Shown here: positions 45,851 through 57,707 of the stretch, piece after piece
How positions within the stretch are numbered: the stretch's first letter is position 1
How the letters are laid out: every line of letters starts with the position of its first letter
Notes under the pieces: model-generated
Told to the model about the DNA's origin: nothing
Databases searched by the model: none
Seen by the model: only the letters and a program-made list of their open reading frames with translations
Origin: Chelonoidis abingdonii
Taxonomy: Eukaryota > Chordata > Testudines > Testudinidae
DNA: 64,000 bases
Reading direction: 5' to 3'
Assembly: GCF_003597395.2 (NCBI RefSeq)
Contig: NC_133770.1
Location: 199,593,503 to 199,657,502 of the forward strand
Made by a program: the position numbers and the translations under genes

Positions 45851-48800
45851 TCACTTGTGGACTTGAGGTTTGAAACGTATCTGAGATGCAATGTAAATTT
45901 CTTATTTATACCTGCACATTGCTGAAGAATGGCTGTGATAGCCCATATGATTTTGTTGATGCCTGTCTGGGGGTGGTCGTGTCTATGTCTCTAAAAAACT
46001 GGTTTGGAACATGTTACAGCAATGTTATACAGTAGAAAATGATAACTTTATATACAATGTGGATACACATTTTACCAGGACAATAATGTTCAGTAGATTA
46101 TGAGTTTTCCAATGATACCTCTTTGTGTACAAAATTTGTCATAGTCTTGTAAAGGTGGTGAGCATAATAGTATAGCCATCACATAAGGTTGGTCTTTCTC
46201 TAGATTCTGGAAATGTGTGAGGCAATGCTGAGCAAGTCTGATACTGTGTTAAAATCCTAGGACAGTCAATGAGCTACACATACATTGTTTGCATCACCCA
46301 ATGGGATACATTATGTATCAAAAGTTCTGCTCTGCATGTTTGTATCAATTCACAACACATATGAAAAATATCTTATTTAGGAAGACTGTATCAGTACCAT
46401 GCATGCTGGCAGGGATCAGAGGAGCTAAAGTGTTTGTATATGATGCCAGCAGTTGGGATGGATCATATTAGGCCCTTCTCATGCCCTTGTTCTACATCTG
46501 CGTTAGTGTTCCCTTCCCAATGGCAAAACTTTATCTACACTGATTAGGGTTCCTCTGGACCAGTAGGTATAAATATGTCAACTGGTGTGAATTGGTGAAG
46601 GAGGAATTTATGACCCATTAAATACTGTAGCATCTCAGATCAGAAATGAAGGCTGTGTTTTAGTTCGTGATCAGGGTTTAACTGTGCTACCATGCAAGCA
46701 ACTTCTCTCTTTTTTTCCCTCCACTCGTGCTGTAGGCATCTTCACAGGTGAATTACAGAGACTTGATGTACTTGATGATTCAACAATGCCAAAGATCTGT
46801 ATTATCTCCTGATTCCTTTGATGCATAATTTATGCCCACATAAGTATTTCCATGAGGAACATTCCTAGGTGCAGAATGTGGCCATAGGTCCAGCAATAAG
46901 CAATGCACAGAATAGTCTCAGGCACTTTCCTACATCCTCAGCACAGAGGATTGGTATCCAGATAGTTGACCTCAGTTACTGCCAAGCAGGATGCAATTCA
47001 ATAAGCATGGGAAAAATGTATCGGGACTCCCACTACCAGTAACTGTTAGCAAGCTATTGGATCATGTCTATAACTGATTTCTGCTTTTAACTTTCTTACA
47101 GGCCTTCCAGCATCATCAGCTTCTATACAGTGAGGACTGAATGCCATGGAAGTTATGCACATACAGTATAACTATATTTTTTTCAAACTTGTTCCTGATA
47201 AAGATATTTGACACCATGTTGTCACTTTCACAGGTTTCAAAGATTGGATCCAAGTAGCCTTCTGAATACTGATTTTGCTTCTTGTATGCACACATTTCTG
47301 CGTGTTTTCTTTTGCTTACGCAATTATATGTATCACACTGCCATGTAAATCAAAGTTGCTTGGTGAATTATCAATGAAATTCTAGTTTATAGACTGAAAA
47401 AAAATTAAAAATGAATTCTTGCTTATATACCATGTTTACAGTAGGTGGGAAGCCCACTCTGATTGGCTATATTTAAAAACTCACAAGGGGGTAGGATAAC
47501 TGAACACTGGAAACTTTAAGAAATAGCATACATAGATTATAATACTTAAATAAAATACTTTAAAATCCCACATAAACAGCCTTCTGTCCTAGCACCCCTT
47601 CTGAATGGATTCTTCCTTACTCAAGAGCAAGTTGGAATACAGTGATGGGCTAGAATATGGGGTGCAAAAATGCAGTAGGATAGGTTTGCCAGAAACTACT
47701 GATTCACTCTGATTAAAATACTATCAGACATTACCCCAATCACTCACTAGTTACTTACGTCTGACTTGGACAGAAACCCAGAGGTTTCTGAAGAGGGTAG
47801 AAATCAGGCAGACAGTCTGTCTCTCCTGATAAGTACCTTCACCCTCTCTCTGAAAAGCGTGCCAAGCCGAACGCTCTGGCTGAACCCTTCATTCCCTTCA
47901 AATTGCAGCACTGCTTCTCACCAACGCTTTATTCCCCATGGGGTGGGGAGTGAAGACCTTGGCTTTTGATTCCTTAAAAATGTCTAATGACCATTACCAG
48001 TCTCCCGGGTCGACTTTCTGAAGAGATGGGCTCTCATTGCTATGGCAACTGGAGCCAAAACTCAAAAGCAGCAACCAAAAGACTTTGGGTGCATGAAGAG
48101 TCTCATTTGCAAGTGGGATTATATTTAGGCTTAGAAGGATTAGCTGGTTATTGGTAAATATCAGTAAACATTGATTTCATCATACACATATACCAATGAA
48201 AAAACATTTCCTTTGATGATCGCTGTAATTTACAGATAGGCAAAGTAAGAAAAATGCTGCTTGAGAACTTTGGTTTGATTTAAAGATATTTACTTTATGG
48301 ATTTTGGCATGTGACGTTGACAATTTGCATTTTAATAGAAAGCTTTAACTTTTTGAATCTCAGTTTACTGTCATTTAATAATTGTCTTACCCTCCTGCCA
48401 TAATTGCCCAGAACTGAAAATTTATATTGATACAAACTAAAAAAGATGCTTTAAAAAAACATTGATATCTATCAAAATTATGTAAAAAATAAAGATAAAA
48501 TTCTGCCAAACCTAACTATATTACTTGAACCTCTATATCCAGAATTATATTAAAGAATAACTGGGATTTCTGATAAATGAACTCACTGGGTCTCCAGGTG
48601 TCACTATCTATTGTTATGGTAAAAGCAGGAAATGGCTGTCATGTATTAGAATTCATTGAAATACCCAAGAAATGTTAAAAAAAATAAATTACAGAAAAGT
48701 TACTGAACTTCAGTCTGTTGCAGAAGTCATTATTATCTTTAATTTAAAAAATAATAAGTATAGTGCGAGCAATTTTGCTCTGGTAGTTAATTATGCCTGT

Positions 48801-49575
48801 AACGTAGGTAGCTATACATGTAAATGCTAGAATTTCTACCCAATTTATTCCTTGGAATTACCAGTGAATACAAAATTAGGCCTGAAAATTTGAAAACTGG
48901 GCTGACATCATTTAAAAAATGTGGCCTTAAGAACTGCAAGCATCTTGCACTTTCAACCAATAGAAATCAATGGCCTTTTAATGGGAGATCTGAGGAAAAT
49001 GGTGATTGTTTAATATTGTTTTTTGTTTCCCCTTTTTTGCTTCAGAAACTAGCACTTCATTCAGTTTCAGTTCCGTGGGATCACTCTCTTTCTGAATTAA
49101 AAAAAGTGTCCAAATTTCTACCAAAGCTTGTGAATAAAGCATTGGAAGAGACAGATAGTATAAGAATCTCATTGTGTCTCAGATCCTCGGAAAGTTAGCT
49201 GCTCTTGAACCTTATCAATATTCAAAATTATTGTATCAGACAGGGAACACAGGACTTCCAGGGGAATAGAACACATACTTGAGACATGTCTTTGAAACAA
49301 TAAACTAAAGAACTTATGAATGGAGTAACAAGAAAGCAAAAGAAAATCAAGAATTTGTTTTGAGAATTTCACTTACCACTTCACACAGCGAATTCTCAGA
49401 ACAAGTCCTTTTCTGTCCACACAAGGCTCCGTATTATCTCATGCAAGAAGTAAGATGATATATTCTTTAGTTCTCAGAGAGAGTAAAACCTCTTGTAACA
49501 CCATTTGTAACAATTTCAAAGCCAGCCTTTTTGCCTAATGGAGTCACACAAACCTGTCAGCTGAACCAAGAGAAA
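45851..49575. other. Long unannotated AT-rich stretch
   Basis: No gene recognised. A 124-codon plus-strand frame at 48,824-49,198 is the longest but lacks any domain, Kozak-like start or repeat relation I can name. Confidence 0.4.
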
Positions 49576-49577
49576 TA

Positions 49578-50094
49578 CAGTGAAAGCTTTGTTATCCAGC
49601 ATGTTGGGGTGGATGAGGGGTTGCCTGCAAGTCAAAAATTCTGTTTAACTAAGGTTATATGGAGGGAGTTTCAGTGCAGACGTGGGCTTGGGGCAGACAG
49701 CTGCGGTGAGGGAAGGGTTTTAGGGTGCTGGATCCGGGCGGCGCTCACCTCCCTGCAAGCAGTGACCTGTCCCTGCTGGTCCTAGGTGGAAGTGTGGCCA
49801 GGCAGCTCTGCACGCTGCCTCTGCCTGCAGATGCTACTCCTGCAGCTCCCATTGGCCGTGGTTCCCGGCCAAACAGCACCCGGGGTGGAGCAGGGCAGAG
49901 GCAGAACGTGGAGCCCCCCCCATGGTTGTTCCTCCACCGAGGAGCAGCAGAGACATGTCGCTGGTTCCGGGGAGCCATGTGGAGCCCGGTAGGGAGCCTG
50001 CCTGGCTCGCACAAACTGGACTTTTAATGGATATCAAATGCAAGTTTCTAGAGCTTTTCAGTTGGCAAAGTGCCAGATAACACAGCTTTTACTG
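49578..50094. mobile_element. GC-rich Tigger-like MITE
   Basis: The left end CAGTGAAAGCTTTGTTATCC then AGCA pairs with the right end, which reads CAGTAAAAGCTGTGTTATCT then GGCA when reverse-complemented. TA flanks both sides (49,576-49,577 and 50,095-50,096). The 517-bp element is unusually GC-rich in the middle (49,680-50,010) and contains CTCCCATTGGCCGTGGTTC. Six overlapping open frames of 68-100 codons on both strands come from this GC content and are not genes. Confidence 0.85.
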
Positions 50095-50149
50095 TACTAT
50101 CTATGCAGAACACTTAGATACTATTTTAAGTACCTCACAGTTTTAAAAT

Positions 50150-50335
50150 GTAATTAACCTCACATCACCCTGGGGTGATAGGGAACTGCTATTATCCCCT
50201 GTTTATAGAGGGGAAATGAAGAGAGTACACAAATTGCCCAAGATCACACAGGAAGTTTGTATCAGAACAGGGAATTAAACCCAGCATTCCTAAGGCCCAT
50301 CCTAGCAACCTTAGTACTGGACCATCCTTCCTTCT
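50150..50335 (+). repeat. MIR SINE relic
   Basis: The order GCTATTATCCCCTGTTTATA, GGGGAAATGAAGAG, TTGCCCAAGATCACACAGGA, GGGAATTAAACCCAGCATTC and GTACTGGACCATCC follows MIR from its middle to its 3' region. It sits 55 bp from the Tigger MITE. Confidence 0.85.
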
Positions 50336-53300
50336 CAATAGTTCCTCCTGAAAATCAGTCCATATACTCAGGAAATGCTGCAACCAATAGGAGGCACCAG
50401 CAACTCCATGTACAATTTCAATCTCACTTTAAATTTTCTTGGCTTCTGTGGTGACAAGTGGCATAAAACACACATAAGACATCTGCACCGTGGGAGTTTA
50501 ACTTAATCAGGGACACATCCTGTGCCTGACTTTGTGGCCACAGAGGGTCCCTATACAGTAGGACTAGTATATAATAGAGGAATTACAGAAGGGACAGAAG
50601 GATCTATATACTGAGTGAGCAATTTAAAAAATAAATATGTCTTGACTACATTAACACAATATAGTGAAACTCAACTTATCCAGTCAATATTACTGAACCA
50701 GCCAAAAAATAAAAATAAATAAAAATTGTTGCTTTAGTTGCTGTCCTGTAATATAATTTGTTGCAGCATGAATACTTTTGCCAGAGGCAGAAAGAAAGGT
50801 TTACTTAAATAATATTCTTCTTCCTGTCATATCTTATTATAGGTACCAATGTACATAGTTACAGAAAATATACCCAGACCTATAGTATGCACATTTTGTA
50901 TCTTTCTAATAGTCTCTATATCTAAGTCCTTAAACCATTGAATTGCAAATTAAATCCAAGGCAAACTCTGATACCTCCATTTTCATTTAACAAGATTCCT
51001 TTAGTACTCATGAGATTCATAAGAAATTAGATGCTATCTGAAGAGCTAAGATTTGTAATAATGGCCCAGGTATTATGAGGATTAGAGGAATATGAATGAA
51101 CAATCCCTCAGCTCATAAAAGAAAATGAAAAAGGACAAAAGGTAGCATTAACTGTTCAGTGGTGTTGGCTATGTACTGTATGTACAGCTGCACCAAATTA
51201 AAAGTCACTTGATTACTTAACTAAATATGGAAGATATTTCTGCAAAAAGTAAAAGATTATTGAAATCCTCAAAGTATTGTGTCGTTACATTATTCCAGAT
51301 AAAAATCACTACTGAACAGGTTATATTTTCCTTGATTTTCGCTTAAACCATTTTAAGATTTTTTTTTTAATTAAATGTTCTCATGTAAAACCTGGGATTG
51401 CAAAATTAGAGGGAAGGGAAGAAAAAAGATATTATCTAACACAGTGGCAAGCACGCCTCACTCTTTGGATACAGAATAGACTCAGCACAATATGGTATAA
51501 TGTTTTCCAAAAGCTAATTTAGAGCTGATGTTGAATTCAGCACAGATTGCTACTTCATCCTGGTTGGTCCTATAACAAAGAATTACACAGGTGACACCTC
51601 ATTGGAAACATGGCGAAATATCATCATACCTAATGGGAGTTGTAACATACTGGAGTACATACTGTAACTCAGCCTATGCTGTCTGTACTCTGAAAGTAAA
51701 AGAAGCTCAGAGATCTACAAAAAAGGTAAGGCCCTGTACAGCATGAAGCTCCACTAGGGGGAAAAAAAATCTTATATTAAATTATTTTAATTGTGCTTAG
51801 AATAAACTATAACATCTACAAGGCCCAGGCCTTGCATAGTTTTGCTTAGAGTATTGGGTTGTACGTGCTAAATTCTTTCAAAGGGGGCTCAAGTCACTGG
51901 AAAGAATCTCATTCCCAACCCATTCTTTTGTCTCTCTTCACACCCTAGGTGTAATTCGGGCCCTGTTTCTGCAAAGGGATCCATGTGGATGGACTCCTGA
52001 GTGTGCATGGAGTGAGTCCCACTTACTCTGAGTCACAGTTCCTTCCCAGGGCTCTCCTAAGGCCATGCAGATAGAACAAACTGCTCTTTTCAAATGTTTT
52101 CCCCTCCTGAAATACAATAAATAATCATAAGGAAAAAAAATCAAATGAGTGTTTTTCCTCCCCTCTCCCCCAAGCATTTTGTTCCTTGCTCAAGGGTAGC
52201 CTATGTTATGCGTAAGACATAGAAAAACATCCCCCAAAGCCAGCCTACTAGAAATGGTTGCCCTGAATATGCCATACGGTATAATAATATTTTTTTCTGT
52301 TCTATCATCTATTTTCTTCAGTCTTTCCCAAGTAACAGATGCATCAAGTTGAACTTTTGACCTCTTAATGTTTAACTAGGTTTAGAATTAGGCAAAATGA
52401 GTTTCCTTCACCCTAATTTTAATGTTTTGGGTTTTTTTGCTAACAGCATCACTAAACCTGATCTCCCCACCCAAATGAGAGGAGCTTGGTTCTAGAGCAG
52501 GTGTGTGGGGAATAAATGTGACTTTAGGCAGCACTGACAATCCCCTGGTCTTCAGTCACCTCAGAACTGGGTGGTTCTCCAAAAAAAGAGATTACAACGA
52601 TCTTAAGGCTTCTAAAGGTGCTGGCTGTGAGGAGCCCCCAGGAAGTCACTCCAGCAGCAGAAATCATTGATTTGTAAGGGTCTCCTTGCTAGGTCCCAAT
52701 TTCCCCAGATATTCCCTCTTCCCTGGGGATGATATGGGGTGGCATATGAGTGGCTACAACAGCTCTATGCTAACTAGAATTTCTCCTATATTAAGGGAAT
52801 ACCCCACTGACAAGATCAACTGACTTTCTATAAAGAAACAGGTGCCAGGTACCCCAATATTCTGGAGAATCTGGCCCATTGTTTCTATGGCATATGGACA
52901 ATGAAATCTCCCAGATTCACATAACTGTCTCCTTCATTTAGGACACATGGATAAATGAGAGTTTTGTTGTTTGGAGTTTTATTTTAAAGCTGCCTTTTAT
53001 GCAGCTGGCTCTTTGTCATTCTAGGACTTTGTAGCACCAATTCCCATTTAGGGATGAGCATAGCTCCTTATGTTTTTGTTACTTGACACAACACAGATTA
53101 TTGATGTCCTCCTAGATGGACACTTCTAAAAGAACATTAGATCATTTCTTTCTTCTCCTAGACTCTCCACTACAAAGTATTACTTTTCTGGACTTAATTT
53201 ATCATCACACACACTGAATTGAGGATTGGGGTATGTAAATAAAAGTACGAGTCCCACAGTCATAGCCAGTGCTTCTCAACATGTAACTTTTAAGATACGT

Positions 53301-53632
53301 ATGTAGTATAACAATTCTTTTCATCTCAAAGGAAGGTCTTTTAACAATTCATTTAGTGATAAAGGAAGGTTGTATCTTATATGATTGCTTTTCTCGAGTT
53401 GGGAGTCATGACTAATGCTACACTATTCTTTAGGGGCTGTTCATTTGCGGAACAGTCTCTGTGTCATTAAATAGAAGAGCATCAAAGAGTGCAGGGTAGC
53501 ATGCTCCACTCACTCAGGTTGTTAACGAACGAGAAGAACCTATGAGAGTTTGCAGGAGTGAGACCCAAAGGATTCTTCATTGCCAGCTCTCTGTTTTCTC
53601 ACTGCCTTTTTGTTTGTTATGTTGAAAACTAA
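50336..53632. other. Unannotated sequence, one possible short palindromic MITE at about 51,950-52,030
   Basis: CCTGTTTCTGCAAAGGGATC, CATGTGGATGGACTCCTG and TGCATGGAGTGAGTCCCACT resemble the short palindromic MITE style seen elsewhere. The rest carries no gene or repeat I recognise. Confidence 0.35.
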
Positions 53633-54419
53633 GGCTATGGCTACACTATGAAATTAGGTCAAATTTATAAAAGTTATTTGTTTAGAAATCATTTTTATAC
53701 AGTCGATTGTGTGTGTCCCCACACAAAATGCTCTAAGTGCATTAAGTTGGTGGACTGTGTCCACGGTACCGAGGCTAGCGTTGACTTCCAGAGTGCTGCA
53801 TTGTGGATAGCTGTGGGTAGCTATCCCACTGTTCCTGCAGTCTCCACCACCCATTGGAATTCTGGGTTGAGATCCCAATGCCTGATGGGGCAAAAACATC
53901 AGGCAGGTGATTCTGGGTACATGTCGTCAGGCCCTCCCTCCTTCCTTCTCTGAAAGCAATGGCAGACAATTGTTTCATACTTTTTTTCCTGGGTTACCCG
54001 TGCAGATGCCATACCACGGCAAGCATGGAGCCTGCTCACCTCACCGTCACTGTATGTCTCCTAGGTGCTGGCAGACGTGGGACTGCATTGCTACACAGTA
54101 GCAGCTCATTGCCTTTTGGCAGCAGACAGTGCATTACAACTGGTAGCCATCGTCATCGTACTCCTGGGTGCTCTTTTAGCTGACCTTGGTGAGGTCAGTC
54201 AGGGGCGCTGGGCAGACACGGGAGTGACTCAGCCAGGTCTTTCCCATCTTCTGCCGAGCACCCAGGAGATGACGATGGCTAGCAGTCGAATTGCACCATC
54301 TACTGCCAGCCTAAAGATGTACAAGATAGATGGAGTGGATCAAAACAAGAAATAGACCCGATTTGTTTTGTATTCATCTTCTTCGTCCCTCCCTCCCTTC
54401 TTCCCTGAAATCAACGGCC

Positions 54420-54462
54420 TGCTAAACCCAGGGTTTAGAGTTCAATCCTTGAGGGGGGCATT
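54420..54462 (+). repeat. tRNA-like SINE segment inside the Harbinger element
   Basis: GGCCTGCTAAACCCAGGGTT followed by TAGAGTTCAATCCTTGAGGG resembles the middle of the tRNA-derived SINE of turtles, with GAGTTCAATCC close to a polymerase III B box. Only about 40 bp is recognisable. It may be part of the Harbinger family consensus and not a separate insertion. Confidence 0.4.
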
Positions 54463-54503
54463 CTGTGTGACAGTTGTGTTTCTCCTTGATGCAAAGCTAC
54501 CCC

Positions 54504-55472
54504 TGTCATAAACAGATAAGAAAAGTTAGTAGCACAGAAGTACTTTATATCTCTTTGACTGTAAAGGGTTAACAAGTTCAGTAAGCCTGGCTGTCACCTG
54601 ACCAGAAGACCAATCAGGATACAGGATACTTTCAAAACTTGAGGGAGGGAAGTTTCTGTGTGTGCTGTTAGTTTTCGGTTGTTGTTCTCTCTGGGTTCTG
54701 AGAGGGACCAGACGTGCAACCAGGTTTCTCTCCAATCTCTGATACAGGCACTTATAAGTTCAAATAGTGAGTACTAGATGATAGGAGTTAGGCTTATGTT
54801 GTTTCTTTATTTGCAAATGTGCATAGCTGGAGGAGTTTAATGTGTATTTGGCTGAAAGGATTCAATTGGTAATTTGCTGAAAAGATTTTAATTTGTATTT
54901 GAATACTTGGCTGGGAGGGATTCCCAGTGCTATAGCTAAAAACCCTGTACTATTCCATTTAAATTTACAAAGAATTTTTACTGTTTTTCTCTCTTAATTA
55001 AAAGTTCTTGTTAAGTACCTGATTTTTTTTATTCTGGTGAGACCCAGGGAACTGGGTCTGGATTCACCAGGGAATGGTGGGAGAAGGAGGGAAGGGGAGA
55101 AAAGGCTAATTTCTCTCGTGCCAGATACTGTCTCTCTCAGGGAGAGTCTGGAGGGGGAGAGAGAAGTGGGGAAGGTGCATTTTCCTCTCTGTTTAAGATT
55201 CAAGGAGTTTGAATCACAGTGATCTTCCAGGGTGACCCAGGAGGGAAACCTGGAGAGGCACAGTTGGGGAAGGGTTTCTTTCTTGTGTTAGATCCAGAGG
55301 GTCTGGGTCTTAGGTTCCCAGGCAAAGTTTTGGGGGACCAGAGTGCACCAGGCACCGGAATTCCTGGTTGGTGGCAGCGCTTCAGGTTCTAGCTGTAATT
55401 AGCTTAGAGAATTCATGCTGGTACTCATCTTTTGAACACCTAAGGTTCAGAGTGGGGAATTGTACCATGACA
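54504..55472 (+). mobile_element. Solo LTR of an endogenous LTR retroelement inserted in the Harbinger element
   Basis: The 969-bp unit begins TGTCATAAACAG and ends GTACCATGACA. Its terminal TGTCAT/ATGACA is an inverted repeat with TG...CA ends, as in LTRs. ACCCC (54,499-54,503) and ACCTC (55,473-55,477) flank it as a 5-bp target duplication with one mismatch. Harbinger sequence reads on across the gap (AAAGCTACCCC, then TTTGCGAG). A candidate polyadenylation signal ATTAAA is at 54,997-55,002. No internal gag, pol or env is present, so the internal part was probably lost by LTR-LTR recombination. Plus orientation is suggested by the ATTAAA. Confidence 0.8.
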
Positions 55473-55579
55473 ACCTCTTTGCGAGTTTAATTCCGTGAGC
55501 CATGTCATCAGTCACCTCTTCCTCCATCAGACATACAACGTTAGCCTTTTTTCAGCCCAGATGCCATAGCACTGGGATC

Positions 55580-56831
55580 ATGGAGCCCGCACAGATCACC
55601 GCAGCAATTATGAGCACTGTAAACACCACGTGCATTATCCTGGAGTATATGCAGAACCAGAACCTGCCAAAGCAAAACCAGGCAAGGAGGCAATGGCAGC
55701 ACGGTGACGAGAGTGAAGAGGACATAGACTTCGCATAAAGTATGGGCCCCAGCAATGTGGACATCATGGTGTTAATGGGGCAGGTTCATGCTGTGGAATG
55801 CCGATTCTGGGCTCAGGAAACAAGCACAGACTGGTAGGACAGCATAGTGTTGCAGGTCTGGGACGATTCCCAGTGGCTGCAAAACTTTTGCATGGATAAG
55901 GGCACTTTCATGGAACAGTGGGACTTGCTTTCCCCTGCCCTGAAGCACCAGAATACCAAGATAAGAACAGCCCTCACAGTTGAGAAGTGAGTGGTGATAT
56001 CCCTGTGGAAGCTTGCAACTGGTCAGTCTGGCATCAGTTTGAAGTGAGCAAATCTACTGTGGGGGCTGCTGTGATCCAAGTAGCCAACACAATCAAAGAG
56101 CTGCTGATATCAAAGGTAGTGACTCTGGGAAATGTGCAGGTCATATTGGATGGCTTTGCTACAATGAGATTCCCTAACTGTGGTTGGGTGATAGATGGAA
56201 CCCATATCCCTATCTTGGCACCAGAGCACCAAGTAGTGAATATATAAACCAAAAGGGGTACTTTTCAGTGGTGCTGCAAGCACTGGTGGATCACAAGGGA
56301 CATTTCACCAACATCAACGTGGGATGACCAGGAAAGGTGCATGATGCTCGCATCTTTAGGAACTCTGGTCTGTTTCAAAAGCTGCAGGAAAGGATTTTCT
56401 TCCCAGACCAGAAAATAACCGTTGGGGATATTGAAATCCCTATAGTTATTCTTGGGGACCCAGCCTACCTCTTAATGCCATGGCTCATGAAACCATACAC
56501 AGGAAGCCTGGACAGTAGACAGGAGTTATTCAACTACAGGCTGAGAAAGTGCAGAATGGTGGTAGAATGTGCATTTGGACATTTAAAGGTGTGCTGGCAC
56601 AGTTTACTGACTTAGAGAGACCTGAGTGAAACCAATATTCCCATTGTTATTACTGCTTGCTGTGCACTCCACAATATCTGTGAGAGTAAGGGGGAGACAT
56701 TTATGACGGGTTGGGAGGTTGAGGTAAATCGCCTGGCCGCTGATTATGTGCAGCCAGACACCAGAGTGGTTAGAAGAATACAGCAGGGTGCGGTGCGCAT
56801 CAGAGGAGCTTTGAAAACCAGTTTCATGTTC
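55580..56831 (+). pseudogene. Harbinger transposase (DDE_Tnp_4 / HARBI1-like), broken
   Basis: From the ATG at 55,580 the plus strand encodes a transposase with defects. The N-terminal part (MEPAQITAAIMSTVNTTCII, then a charged DESEED run) stops at about 55,736. A second part (VLMGQVHAVECRFWAQETST, WDDSQWLQNF) has stops at about 55,834 and 55,988. The frame 55,987-56,247 holds VIDGTHIPI with the first catalytic Asp (residue 70). After a frameshift, 56,337-56,615 holds ILGDPAY with the second Asp (residue 41) and VVECAFGHLK with the catalytic Glu (residue 77). A Trp-to-stop change lies between them (GGATGACCAGG). The C-terminal tail NIPIVITACCALHNICESKG is readable to about 56,690. The family cuts and pastes the element; normally it needs a second Myb-like protein, which I could not recognise. 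Confidence 0.88.
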
Positions 56832-57237
56832 TCCTGCACAACGCAGGCCACAGAATCTCAACCACCCACTCCTGTACAAACTCCTAATCTATGTCTGAGC
56901 TATTGAAGTCCTCAAATTGTGATTTAAAGACTTCAAGGTACAGAAAATCCTCTAACAAGTGACCCTTGCCCCACGCTGCAAAGGAAGGCGAACCCCCCCC
57001 CAGGGCCTCTGCCAATCTGCCCTGGAGGAAAATTCTTTCCCAACCCCAAATATAGCAATCAGCTAAACCCTGAGCATGTGGGCAAGATTCATCAGCCAGA
57101 CACTCAGGAAAGAATTCTCTGTAGTAACTCAGATCCCACCCCCTCTAACATCCCATTGCAGGCCATTAGGCATATTTTCTGCTAATAGTCAAAGATCAAT
57201 TAATTGCCAAAGTTAGGCTATTCCCTCATTTTGAGTT
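56832..57237 (-). mobile_element. CR1 LINE fragment, antisense, lacking its terminal 3' end
   Basis: The phrases CCTGCACAACGCAGGCCACA, TGAGCTATTGAAGTCCTC, GGAAAATTCTTTCCCAACCC and GGGCAAGATTCATCAGCC match the inverse of the CR1 at 42,690-43,432. The last ~50 bases of the normal 3' tail (antisense CATAGACTTTAAGG...GATCATCTAG) are missing at the junction with Harbinger. That points to a deletion or recombination breakpoint, not a clean CR1 insertion. Confidence 0.85.
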
Positions 57238-57707
57238 GTCAAACAAGTTTTCCCTAAAAACAAGACACATGTTTTGGTGTTAAAGAGTTGAGCTTGTTAC
57301 TGACACAGCGTGTGTGTTCTCATGTGTGAGATGAATTATATACCTATTATAATTGGACAACCTTTGGGATGCTTCGGCACGAGAGGTTAGAGAGATCATG
57401 TAACAGGAAGTCACTTCCAAAACAAAGGAAAGCCTTTCCTTATACAAAAGACGCTGTCCTGTGTAATGTCTGAGCCTAATCAAACTGCTAATCAGAAATG
57501 CTCACCCAAGCCACTATTGCCATGTAAGTGATACACAGACACCAAGACTCCCCCTTGTGGCCACCGTGGAACTATTCCCACTGACTCAGTTTCCTCTTCC
57601 CCCCCTCTTCCCTCTCCCCCGCCCCCTAGGAAACTCTCTTGGCACCATCCAGCATCGTGCTAGTAACAGAGAATAGCTGCAAGTGCAACATGAAGAAAAC
57701 ATCTTAT
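57238..57707. other. Unannotated sequence, C-rich pyrimidine block at about 57,590-57,630
   Basis: No gene recognised and no Harbinger right end found here. Confidence 0.4.

Larger units (their letters stand above)
53633..56831 (+). mobile_element. PIF/Harbinger DNA transposon, split by a solo LTR and truncated at its right end
   Basis: The left end reads GGCTATGGCTACACTATG after TAA, matching the 3-bp TWA target of Harbinger elements. A 5' region follows (53,640-54,498). It has CTGCATTGTGGATAGCTGTG and ATGCCATACCACGGCAAGCA, a phrase that returns in altered form at 55,561, so the two regions may be ancient duplicates. The transposase region is at 55,580-56,831. The solo LTR at 54,504-55,472 interrupts the non-coding part. 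The right TIR is missing: sequence switches to antisense CR1 at about 56,832. Confidence 0.8.

Noticed and set aside
48824..49198. 124-codon plus-strand frame
   Set aside because: No recognisable domain, no splice or promoter context, AT-rich surroundings. Kept as unannotated.
49725..50043. Six overlapping frames on both strands
   Set aside because: They lie inside the GC-rich Tigger MITE whose TIRs and TA duplications enclose them.
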